A stretch of DNA of 64,000 bases from Loxodes magnus (taxonomy: Eukaryota > Ciliophora > Karyorelictea > Loxodida > Loxodidae), in assembly GCA_946699065.1 (NCBI GenBank), contig CAMPDV010001286.1, positions 1 through 64,000 on the forward strand, in the 5' to 3' direction. The notes under the pieces were generated by a model. That model was not told the DNA's origin, searched no databases, and saw only the letters and a program-made list of their open reading frames with translations. Positions 40,301 to 50,644 of this stretch are shown piece after piece. The position numbers were made by a program, and so were the translations under genes. The stretch's first letter is position 1. Each line of letters opens with the position of its first letter.

Positions 40301-40810
40301 TCTTTAAAGGTTTTTATATCTACCTATGCTAATAGTTGACTAATGATTATACTTGTTGCTTAAATAATTAATGTTCTTAAAAGAATGCTAACTATATTTT
40401 AATTCCTTACTTTTAGTTATTCAATTTGTAGCTTTATATTTATCAACTTTCCATATATTTAATTAGCTAGATATCTAGAAAATTAATGTGCTACTGTTTT
40501 AATTTAAGTTCTGATTATCAACTCTCATCTAGATTCATAAACCAACAGTTTTTTATTGTCAATCAAGATAAATTAATAAAATAAGCATGTATTCATAAAA
40601 TTATTGATAGAGTAAGTTGATTCTATGGCTGAAGCATCTTATAGTATAATATAATAAAACACAATAATAGTCATTATAAAGATTAACTATCTCAAACTTA
40701 TCTCAATTAAGTTTAAGATAATATTATTTGTATACAATATTAGAAAATTTAAGTTACTTAAATATATAATCCTTAAATATTTTAAACTGTATCATCAAAT
40801 GTTGTTAAGT
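37400..40810. other. no recognised gene
   Basis: AT-rich. It includes the second copy of the dispersed segment (38150-39240). Otherwise I see no domain, RNA gene or tandem repeat. Confidence 0.45.
38150..39240 (+). repeat. diverged dispersed segment, copy B
   Basis: Second copy of the segment at 27.3-28.26 kb, same orientation, with the same order of landmarks but no TPR-kinase directly downstream. Probably a relic of segmental duplication or an old non-autonomous element. Confidence 0.4.
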
Positions 40811-40814
40811 CATT

Positions 40815-42512
40815 TCATTCTCTTTTCCTCTTCACAGTTTTAATTATAATATCTAACTCCTCATTAAGATATGCTTTTGTTTTATTTTACTTCTTTTAAT
40901 CTTACACTTAAACATTAGTGGCTTCTTGCTTTTACTTCAAATCTACTATTTATGATCAAATTGTTTGATTACTTTAATTAATTTAGTTTGATTATTAACT
41001 TATTATTTCCCACTTTAGCTTTAAGGAATCTATCTTCTTTTTGAACTTATAAATATCAGGCCTATTGTTTGAATCATAGCTAAAGCATTACTATAATAGT
41101 TAAACTAACTCTGCCTCTTAATTTATTTCATTTTAAAACGAAGGAATTCTTTTATATAGATTAACTGCTTTTATAATTTATGCATATTCTTCTATATCTG
41201 GATAAGGTAATTCCTCATTAAATATCTCTACTGCTATACAAACTAAAAATCAGATATCACTCTTATTACTCACTTTTCCATCGAAGAGTTCGGGAGCCAT
41301 TCATTGAGGTGAACCCTTTTTCTCTTTCGTAGTCTTCACACTTAATTCATGTAATAATCCAAGATCAGCTATTTTGGGAGAATTTGAAGCATCTAAAAGA
41401 ATGTTAAGAGATTTAATATCTCTATGAATTAAGTTCATATAATGAATTGCCTATTAGCCTTCAGCTATCTAACTCAACAAATTAAGCTTCATACAAAATC
41501 TAATAGGAGATTCTTTTTCGAATTCCAAGAATAAAGTTCTAGACTTAATAACTTAATACAAACTTCCCTTAGGCATATAGTCGGTTAAAAGACAAAAACA
41601 GTAATTTTCTTATTCCGAAGTGTCAATTGCAACTCCAACAAGCCTAAAATTTTTGAGTTATTAACTCATAAAAGTCTTTGCATTCATGAAAGAATTCATC
41701 TATTAGCTTTTACAGATTAGTGCTTTATTTCAATTATTTAAGTGCAAAATCAGATCCTTCTATATTGATTAGATAGACACTTCCATATCTACCCTCGCCT
41801 AATTTTTATAAGTTATTAAGGAATTGAGTATTAGGGATTAAGTCCTTATAATTTCATATCCTGATTTGAGTTTTGATCTCTTAGCTAGCTCCATTCTAGT
41901 ATAAAAGTTTCCAGATATCTTCTAACTTAATTTTTGTCTATATTTGAGAAGCTTCTTTTTTAATATATTATTAAGGATCAATCTAATAGGCTTTATTAAA
42001 GCATTCAGTTGCTTCTTAATTTTGATTTAAACTTTGAAGTATTTGCCTTTGATAAAAAAAGCTTCGGTATAATTTGAATTAAGCTAGATTGCTTTATTAC
42101 AAGATTCGATGGCTTAAGAATGGTTTCCAAGTTTATAAAGAGAAAAACCTAAATGTTTGTAGGAATTAGGTAAATTAGAATCTACTTAAATAGCTTAATT
42201 TAAACTCTAAATAGCTTCATTATATCTTTCTAGACTATTAAGTGCAAGACCTTTATTACTATGAGCAGTTGCATATTTAGGATTTATTTTAAGAGCGGAA
42301 TCATAACATTCAACAGCTTCAATGTATTTTCCTAGCTATTCCAACGTAGCACCTTTGCTATAATAAGCATTAGAAGAATTTGGATTAAGTTAAAGAACAG
42401 AATCATAATATTAAATAGCTTCATTAAATTTACCTTATCTACAAAGCTTAAGGCCTTATTTATTATAATCAGTTACAGATAAAGGAGCTGATCTTTGGAG
42501 GCCACATCCCAT
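40815..42512 (-). CDS. TPR-repeat protein kinase, putatively lipid-anchored
   Basis: ATG at 42512 starts MGCGLQRSAPLSV, with Gly2 and Cys3 in the arrangement used for N-myristoylation and palmitoylation, so membrane attachment is likely (inference). Four to five TPRs follow (QGKFNEAIQYYDSVLQLNPN and similar), then a linker and a kinase domain. The glycine loop is GEGRYGSVYL, the lysine is in FALKQL, then LIHRDIKSLNIL, ADLGLL, and GSPQW-MAPELF with Trp encoded by TGA at 41301-41303. Kinase frame and start codon are in phase, but two frame changes that cancel lie near 42042 (-1) and 41660 (+1). Total length to the TGA at 40815 is 566 codons; another TGA at 40956-40958 could be the true stop or Trp. 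Closest to the shortened copy at 28.4 kb. Confidence 0.8.
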
Positions 42513-42929
42513 TTTTATTGAGATGAAGTTATTTCTCTTTTTAATTAATTTAAAATTAGTTAGCTATCAAGCACAACCTTATATTATAAATTTTCTTACT
42601 TATATAAATATATCTTACATTCTTCATTTTGACTTACTTATTTTAACTCCTTTTTTGGATTGAGTTTTTTCTTTGAGCTATTAAGTTGTGATTTAAGTGA
42701 ATTTTGAAGCAACAGAAACAAAAGTTTAAAGTAGAGAGTTTAGTTTTATCTTTATTATATGAGTATATTAATTGAAATTCATAATAAGGATTTTGTAAAT
42801 AGTTATTATAATGTAATGAATGCTAGTTTCTTTATTAGGAGATTTAAATATAGATTATTTCCATAGATTAAGATACTCAATAATTAATTATATTTATTTA
42901 ATATATTAAATTATATAGTCTTTAAGTTA

Positions 42930-44700
42930 ATGCATTATCATATATTTTAAGAAAGCAATTTAGTAGGGCTATTGGTCTTCAATTACTTCAGACACTTTTA
43001 CTTCTTTTTTAGAAGATAGGTAAAATATTAATTCTTTTCAATTAATTTGGTATAGTGAGTATTCTTAGCATGTTTTTACTAAAATTGTTACTATATTATG
43101 TAATTCCTATTCTCCATATTTAATTGATTCTGCTATTAAACCATCACTATCTGAGGCTTTGTTATTTGCTAATTGATTTATTATTTTTTTAATTTCAGAT
43201 TCTTAAAAAAGAGGCGTTTCTTATAAGAGACGGAGATCAAAATTTATAATAAAAGGTTTATTTTTATATATTTTATTAATGTTTCTATTTGAATTTTCAA
43301 TCTCTTCTTTATTCAAATTTGAATGATTGTCAAAAACTTAATTTTCTCAATTTTAAATAAATTGCTATTGTTACTCATAATTCAAATTCATCTAATTACG
43401 TATTTTCGGATTAATTAAAGTTTTTACTTATTTGAACATTATTTATGCGTTCTTATTAAAATCTCGATGCTTTTCTTTAGCTTATGTATTTTTTTAATTT
43501 CCAAAATTCGTGAAGATATTTTTATAAGATTATTTATCCTTCATAAGTTGGCAACTTCTTAATTTTGGCACCCATAAAAGCTTAAAGAATTTTATTATTA
43601 AATATTATCTTATTTAGCTCAAGAAAAGAGTTATGGAAGCTTATAATAATTGTTTTTGTACACTTGCTAACTAAGTACAATCTGAGCATTAATAGTAATT
43701 AAATCACAGATAAATTAGTACTACTTTTAGACAACTTTTTAATCTATTAGTTAAAATAGGGAGAATTATCCCCAATAAAGATTTTGATATTATCTTCTTA
43801 CATTAGAATCCTATATTATTGAAATCTTAAAGAGTAAACGATATTCTTGATATTGATGTATTCTAGTTAAATCATATTTTAGAGTAATAAATAATGGGAA
43901 ATGCTCAGTATGCAAACCCGAATTTTGAATAGCACAAAATTAGAGAAGTCATCAATATTCGAACGCTTAGTTGCTAGGAAATAAGCATTACATTAATTTT
44001 AATTGTTTACTCTATGAGCGAATGTGTTGTATTATTAGTCATTCAATACTATTAGGTTATTTGCTTTTAAGAAATCTAATGGTCTTTAAGTATTATATTT
44101 AATTTGTGATTAATTACTCCCAAAATAAGGAAATAAAGCATTTAAATTATCACAAAGAATAGTAGGCCTCTAATTGTCATTATTACTTATTATATTAGAA
44201 AGATATTCATAAGCAAGTTCTTTTTAAATGTTTGACTTTTCATTTGTAGGTAAATAACATGAAGCAACTGTTAAATACCCAATTCTTATACTAATAAAAT
44301 GTCCAGGAAGGTTTGAGAAATCTAATTAATTTTAAAAAGAATCAATTTACTTCTTTACTAATAGACATACTCCTCCTACTCCAGTATTAGCATTTTAAAT
44401 ATTTACGATACTATTCTATTATTATAGGGCTATATTAATCTTATATTCATGTTTCATTTATAGAGAAAATCTAAAAATCATTATCAATTATAAAAGACTA
44501 TAAAGATAATTATTTACTGCCAATCGATTTATATCAATGTGTTCAATTTTTTATTATTTTTGTGCTTACGATCCTGCATGTAATCCTCTTTTATAAATAC
44601 ATATTTGATTTATTCCTTTTTATCAACCTAAATATGTACTAATTCTTTTCTGGTTCCAGGGTAATAATTTCTTCAACAAATTCATTTTAAGTTGACTTCT
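42930..44700 (-). mobile_element. LINE fragment: endonuclease and start of reverse transcriptase
   Basis: Mostly one frame on the minus strand. The apurinic-like endonuclease is recognised by NTGVGGVCLLVKKQ, SIRIGYLTVASCYLPT, PTILCDNLNALFPYFGS (the GDFNAHH-type motif, with the Asp retained and Phe replaced), RPLDFLKANNLIVLN and SISHYLLL (position of SDH). After a linker come KKINKLANNKASDSDG with GLIAESIKYG and, in a shifted frame, SNWRPIALLNCFLKIYD, the classic finger motifs of LINE reverse transcriptase. The sequence stops there, just before the palm, and no 3' end or poly(A) is seen. TGA encodes Trp in SNWRP. The element lies between a tRNA gene and the TPR-kinase at 42.5 kb. Confidence 0.8.
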
Positions 44701-44890
44701 GTAAGTTGTAAAGACTCTAAATCTCTTTTTGGAAGTTTTTATGTACCTAACAGTTCTAAACTTTTGAATTTGCAGCTTCTTTATAATTAATTAAAAGAAT
44801 CACTATTTATAACTAGTGAAATATATAGCATCTATTTTCTTTTAATTATATAAATAATCTAATTTCTATTTATTCCTTTATAATCAAAAG

Positions 44891-44961
44891 TGCGCTATCC
44901 GGACTCGAACCCGGGTCAACTGCTTGGAAGGCAGTTATCCTAACCACTAGACTAATAGCGC
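44891..44961 (-). tRNA. tRNA-Gly (anticodon TCC)
   Basis: The minus strand folds as a 71-nt tRNA without encoded CCA. The acceptor stem is GCGCTAT paired with ATAGCGC, followed by discriminator A. The anticodon arm is ACTGC / loop CTTCCAA / GCAGT, giving anticodon TCC. The D-arm region has TAGTGGTTAGG, and the T arm CCCGG / GTTCGAG / TCCGG has one C-C mismatch. A run of four T just downstream (44886-44889 on the complement) is a pol III terminator. It reads GGA glycine codons, frequent in this AT-rich genome. The flanking genes are a LINE fragment downstream and a zinc-knuckle protein upstream on the same strand. Confidence 0.93.
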
Positions 44962-44977
44962 CTTAATAAACAATAAA

Positions 44978-45910
44978 TCAAAATCTTTTAAACCAAATTT
45001 AGGGAAAATCAATAAGGAAATTTAAAGTATAGTTAATTACCATTTTATAATGAATATCCATTTAATATAATAATAATATTTAACTAATATAAAAAAATAT
45101 TTGAGTACCCTAGGCTTTCAACCAGGTACAGCGGACAAGTTTTTTTTCGTGGTTGTATTCCAAGAAATTTATTATAAATGGGTGGTTACTGCAAAGGATT
45201 ACCTTAGTTTCTTATGATTAATTTTTATTTATAAACGCCTCATTCAGTTATTCATAGTTTATTTAAATTTCTTCAGGTTCTTTGCTCTTCTTTTGCTGGA
45301 GTAACTTTCATTCTTCGCAATGACTTAGTAAGTGATATTTAGATTAGCAATGCCGACAATTTTTATATTGCTTCTCTACTTTCTTTTTTGGATAAATCTT
45401 TCTTTCTAATATCTCAATTCTTTAGCTTAAGTTTAAATTAATTTGTTCAAGTCTTAGCTTTTCGTAATGCTGTTGTTAATGGAGATCTTCTTCTATAATC
45501 ATTCTTTGTGATTATTTTAAATTGGATTAAGATATTTCATAAAGTTAATTTTCTGTTAAAATATTTTTTTTTATCAGTTAACTTTTAAGAATTAACAATT
45601 CATTATTTTGATCTTCTATGCCGTTCATTTGCTCCCGGATTATTTCTCCTTGATTAAAGAAAATTTGTTCATACTTTGCAATTTATGCTTTCATTAGTTC
45701 AATTTGATTTTAGAGTAATTTGTTATTTTGAGTTCCAGGATTAACTTATTCAGTCAGATAAAACATTACTTTTCCCTTTGAAGAAGAACTAGACTTTCGT
45801 TTCTGTTTACTTTTTTAGCTCCTCATTAGTCACTTGCCTTCCTTCTTTTCTTTTCTTTTCTTATTCTTAGAGAGATAAATCTTTTATTGCATTTTCTCTT
45901 AAATATCCAT
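44978..45910 (-). CDS. coiled-coil protein with canonical CCHC zinc knuckle (copy 4)
   Basis: ATG at 45910 begins MDIQEKMQQKIYLSKNKKRK; a second ATG at 45826 is in the same frame. The frame is open for 310 codons to a TGA at 44978-44980, with only two internal TGAs (one in HCEEW-KLLQ). After a basic, Ser-rich N-terminus comes a long Gln/Glu coiled coil, then KNCRHCQSKYHLLSHCEEW, an exact CX2CX4HX4C zinc knuckle that binds single-stranded nucleic acid. A 100-residue C-terminal region has no recognised fold. Layout and size fit ORF1 of a non-LTR retrotransposon, and a LINE endonuclease/RT fragment lies downstream on the same strand, but a tRNA gene separates them. Best preserved member of the family in this window. 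Confidence 0.65.
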
Positions 45911-45919
45911 TTATGTATA

Positions 45920-46470
45920 ATGTTACTATAAAATAGTAATTAATAAATCATTTAATCAAAATTAATAATTTTGCTTATAAAGTCTTATTTAAGACTCAAA
46001 CTAATCCTTTAATCATATAATCAAAAACTAATTCTTAGTTTCTAGCAAATTAGGTAATTTTAACAACTTAAAGTGTTTTTGATACTATAGCAATTTTTAT
46101 TTAAATCTAATTTATTCAAAATACCGTAATTTTAGTAAATTAGTTACAAAAAATACTTCTAAATAAGTTTCATAAAGTAGCTAGAAATTTAAATCATTCT
46201 TTAATATTGAAATAGAAGGCGACATGCATATCTGTAGATTAAGTGAGCTTGATAATCATTTTAATCTAATCATAATATTAGGCTTTAATATTAATTTTGA
46301 TTGATTGATGGCTATATCAATAATATCTTGCTAATAAATAAAGTTAATTATAAAATTAATAGTAATATAAGAATAATAATAAAATTTTTAGATAAATAGT
46401 TTTAGTCTTTAACTCTTCTTCTTCATTTCTCATAAAATTCTGATATATTAACTAATATCTGCATATAGAT
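45920..46470. other. AT-rich intergenic DNA
   Basis: Spacer between the zinc-knuckle gene and the end of the TPR-pseudokinase. Nothing recognised. Confidence 0.6.
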
Positions 46471-46471
46471 T

Positions 46472-48643
46472 TCACTTCTATTTTATTTGCTCTAACTAAC
46501 TTATAAAAATATCTATGTCTGGTCTTATGTTCTCGTCGAAAGCTAAACACCTGTAAAATAGATCAACTAGTAAAGGTTCTTGCTATATTTCGTTTTAAAA
46601 ACTAGGAATCATTTTATCGATATAAACTATTTACTTTAACTAAGAATCTTAAACTGGATAAAGAAATCCTTCGTTAAATATCTCAATGCCTATACAACCT
46701 AAAGATCAGATATCACTTTTTTTACTCACTCTCTTTTCAAATTATTCAGGAGCCATTCATTGATGTTCACCTTTCTATTCTATTGCTCTTAATCAGTTAT
46801 CTTAATTAAATAATCCAAAAGTTAGTATTTTAGGACAATCTTAATCATCTAACAGAATATTAAGAGATTTTATTTCTTTATGAATTAAGTTTCTATTGTG
46901 AATAGCCTATAAGCCTTCTGCTATTTAACTAAGTAAGTTAAGTTTCTTATAGAATTTTATTGTAGAGTAACAGTTTTTGAATAACTACTTAGTCAAAATA
47001 ATTTAGAATACACTTCCTTTATTCTAAAAATCAGTTAAAAGAGCTATTTCTTAAGTATCGACTGCAAATCCTATAAGTTTTTAAACACTTAAGCTATTTA
47101 TTAAAATTAGTTCTTTACATTCAAATCAGAACTAATCTATTATTTTATCGTTCTATTAGTTAAATACTTTAAATCCATACATGAATCCTTAGATATTAAC
47201 CAGATAAGTCGTTCCGAAATCATCACAAGCCAATTTCTACAATTCCCCAAGAAATTAATTGTTAGGAACTAAATCTCTATATTTCCATATTCTTACTTCA
47301 CAACTACTATCAAATTACTATAAGAACTTTCTTATTTCTTCTTCTGTTATTCTATTCATTACTTAGTTTACTTAGATTATCTCATTTGTTACTGTTAGTT
47401 AGGGAATTTCTAAATGTGGATTAAGTTATCTTGCTTTACTGAAGCATTCAAATACTTCTTGATTTAGGTTTAAAGCTTGAAGGCAAAGATCTTTATTATA
47501 ATAAGCTTATTCATAATTAGGATTAAGCGAAATAGCTGCGTCGAAACATAAGATGGCATCGGGATAATTTCCTATTGTATAAAGAGATAATCCTTTATTG
47601 CAATGAGTATCTGCATCATTAGGATTTAGTTTCAGAGCTAAATCGTAGCTCTAGATTGCTTCGACGAGTTTACCTAAATCGCTCAATGCTCTTCCTTTAT
47701 TGCAATGAGTATCTGCATCATTAGGATTTAGTTTCAGAGCTAAATCGTAGCTCTAGATTGCTTCGACGAGTTTACCTAAATCGCTCAATGCTCTTCCTTT
47801 ATTGCAATGAGTATCTGCATCATTAGGATTTAGTTTCAGAGCTAAATCGTAGCTCTAGATTGTTTCGACGAGTTTACCTAAATCGCTCAATGCTCTTCCT
47901 TTATTGCAATGAGTAACTGCATCATTAGGATTTAGTTTCAGAGCTAAATCGTAGCTCTAGATTGCTTCGACGAGTTTGCCTAATTTGGTCAATGCAAATC
48001 CTTTATTGCAATGAGTAACTGCATGATTAGGATTTAGTTTCAGAGCTAAATCGTAGCTCTAGATTGCTTCGACGAGTTTGCCTAATTTGGTCAATGCAAA
48101 TCCTTTACTGCAATGAGTAACTGCATGATTAGGATTTAGTTTCAGAGCTAAATCGTAGCTCTAGATTGCTTCGACGAGTTTGCCTAATTTGGTCAATGCA
48201 AATCCTTTATTGCAATGAGTAACTGCATGATTAGGATTTAGTTTCAGAGCTAAATCGTAGCTCTAGATTGCTTCGACGAGTTTGCCTAATTTGGTCAATG
48301 CAAATCCTTTATTGCAATGAGTAACTGCATGATTAGGATTTAGTTTCAGAGCTAAATCGTAGCTCTAGATTGCTTCGACGAGTTTGCCTAATTTGGTCAA
48401 TGCAATTCCTTTACTGCAATGAGTAATTGCATGATTAGGATTTAGTTTCAGAGCTAAATCGTAGCTCTAGATTGCTTCGACGAGTTTGCCTAATTTGGTC
48501 AATGCAAATCCTTTACTGCAATGAGTAATTGCTTGATTAGGATCTAATATAATAGCAATGTTAAAATATTCAATAGCTTCTGTATAATTTTCTTCTTTGA
48601 AAAATTAATTTCCTTATCTGAAATATTATAAGGCTTCAGACAT
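46472..48643 (-). CDS. TPR-repeat pseudokinase with homogenised TPR array
   Basis: ATG at 48643 (MSEALQYFRQGNQFFKEENY) to TGA at 46472-46474 gives exactly 723 codons plus stop in one frame. It is the only intact member of the TPR-kinase family here. Residues about 1-35 are a divergent TPR, followed by nine near-identical 34-residue TPRs, two ordinary TPRs (YTIGNYPDAILCFDAAI; LQALNLNQEVFECFSKARQL), a linker ending FLGELQKL and a kinase-fold domain. The glycine loop is lost (ACDDFGTTY). HRD is replaced by HKE (46874-46882) and DFG/DLG by TFG (46814-46822), while the lysine in YGFKVF and W-MAPEQF remain. It should therefore be a catalytically dead scaffold or allosteric partner (inference). Internal TGAs encode Trp, for example in EHQW-MAPE. 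Confidence 0.9.
47609..48545 (-). repeat. nine tandem 102-bp TPR units
   Basis: The word ttcagagctaaatcgtagct recurs at exact 102-bp steps from 47631 to 48447. Each unit encodes one 34-residue TPR (core KLVEAIQSYDLALKLNPN). Three units at the C-terminal side carry GRALSDLG, six at the N-terminal side carry GFALTKLG. Identity between units is near complete even at silent positions. This points to recent expansion or gene conversion, unlike the diverged TPRs of the paralogues. Confidence 0.97.
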
Positions 48644-48649
48644 TTTATA

Positions 48650-49490
48650 AATGATAATATTAATTATTTTGAATTTTATATTTTTTTTATTTATATAGGC
48701 TTATTTTAACTTATGATGTAATTTTAATTTATTTAATTAAATTATTTTAAAATCTCAATTATTTTCTTTATCATATTCTTTTTACTTTTAAAAGATGAAG
48801 TATTTTTTTATTTGATATAGAAATTTTATCTGATTATTTTATTTTATTTCCTTAATATTTAATCTTTTTATCTCACTAAGTTACATTTTTATTTCAAAAC
48901 CTATTAAATATAAACTTATAACTAAATTTATTTTATCTTCTAACTTGGAAAGATAAAATTAGATAGTGTTTCTTAATACCTAATAACTTAATTACAATTA
49001 CTTTGCTTAATATATGTTAGATATGTTAATTTCTACTATGTTAAGCTTTTATAGCTAGTAATATAAATAAAACGTAAATAAAGCATTGTTATTATATGCT
49101 TGAATAATATATTTCTATCCTTATAAAGGATATTCCTTTAATTATTTAGGTATTTACAAATGCTAATACTAGTGGCTATACTTTATATTTTATTATTAGT
49201 ACAACCATTAAACTTTATCTCTTAAATTGTCTAATCATACAATAATCTATGGATTATAAAAAGGATTTATACAATTATCTTTTTATATTTATAAGAAAAT
49301 AATTTAAATAGTATAATCAATTTAGCTTAATGTCTACATATAGTAACTATAAGTATTTAATACCATTTAATATATCTAGTTAATAGAAATTTAATTCCTA
49401 AATTTTAAGAAAAAATTCATTTCTGTTTTTGAGCAAAAAAACAAGGTGAGGAGCAATAGAAATTAAAAATAATCGTAGCTATGTCCTAAG
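48650..49490. other. AT-rich intergenic DNA
   Basis: Likely upstream region of the TPR-pseudokinase (minus strand) and of the plus-strand gene that follows. No promoter motif recognised. Confidence 0.55.
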
Positions 49491-50640
49491 TATCAATGGG
49501 AAAGCTCTCTTAGAATATTGTAATTAAACTGATAAAGGAAGAGGCTCCCTGTGAAATGATGGAAATTTAAAAGACTATATCTAAAAGTGAAACTGCAAAA
49601 CCTAAGTAGTCCTCGGACTATGTTCTTTATAATTGCGTTAGATGACTCGAGGAGGAAATTTGTACCTTAAGGCGACAAAATGTGTCGATTATCATATTTA
49701 TTTGGAATACATCCGAGAATTGTGATAGTCGATATAATTCTACTGAAAAGGAACTGACTGACTTCTGAAATTAGATTTAAGATCTGAATCTTCTATATTG
49801 CAACAGCGAGCAGAAATTTGGACTTGCGACACTTTAACAGATAAATGTAACTCCTACAATTCAAATGTAAATAGAGGAAACTCCTCTAATTTCACTTCCA
49901 TGCTTCTCCCTAAAATAATAGATTTTAAAGATAAAAAAGAAATATTATTCTTTTATGGAGTTACAAGCATTTATTTCGATAATATTCAATATTAAATAAA
50001 ATCAAAAAGCTTACAGGGAAGAATTATATACTTAAATAAAGGACCAAAAAAACAATAACTCTGAGCAAGAAAGTAGGCATAGTAATTCAATAAATGTTCT
50101 GTGATCGCAGAATTAAATTATCAAGAGGAAATTTTTTAACTAAAAATTTAGAAAATGAGAGAGCTGGATTATTTAGGAGGATAAAACGTCTGCCCTTGTA
50201 TTGTTGCAAATCCAAGAAATAGGCAAACTTTAATTTAAACATTTTAACATATCAAATATCTTTTTACTAAGACTATATGCAAAAAATTGATTGGCAAGCA
50301 CTGACTATCCTAAAGGTATGCGTTATTATTATTACTTCAGTATTGTTGATATTTTTATATATTCCTGGTCCATTTTTAGAAGCTTGCTTAAGAATTCTTT
50401 CAGAAACATTAATATGCTGAATAGTAGACCAAACCTAAAGTCAGTTAAAACATCAAGAACATATTTAGTAATAAACAACAGTAAATGACATCCAGACTAA
50501 TGTAAGCTTAGAGAAATAATTATGAGTAAAATAATCGAATTAATTTTGAAATTCAGAGAATGACTTTATAAGTGAAACTAGTCAAAGTAAAATATTTCTC
50601 TAAGATAGAAAATCTAAGAAATCCTTGAGTAAGCATATTA
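49491..50640 (+). CDS. hypothetical protein
   Basis: ATG at 49491 begins MSQVSMGKLSQNIVIKLIKE. A second frame is more protein-like from about 49640 on (GGNLYLKATKCVDYHIYLEY, then QQRAEIWTCDTLTDKCNSYN, KIIDFKDKKEILFFYGVTSI, GGQNVCPCIVANPRN). Later segments look like a Gln-rich coiled coil. A frame change near 49640 is needed, either an intron or damage. The -YL-x-x-[IL]-E-Y-I- and FKDKKEILFF-G pattern faintly resembles kelch-type blades, but Gly-Gly and Trp landmarks are missing, so I do not assign it. Base composition is less AT-rich than the flanks, which supports a coding past. Confidence 0.35.
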
Positions 50641-50644
50641 AATT

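Noticed and set aside
47609-48545. CRISPR-like or satellite array
   Set aside because: The 102-bp periodicity is exactly 34 codons in frame with TPR motifs on both sides, so it is coding.
49600-50000. Kelch/galactose-oxidase-like blades
   Set aside because: The Gly-Gly and spaced Tyr/Trp landmarks are missing, so the resemblance is too weak.
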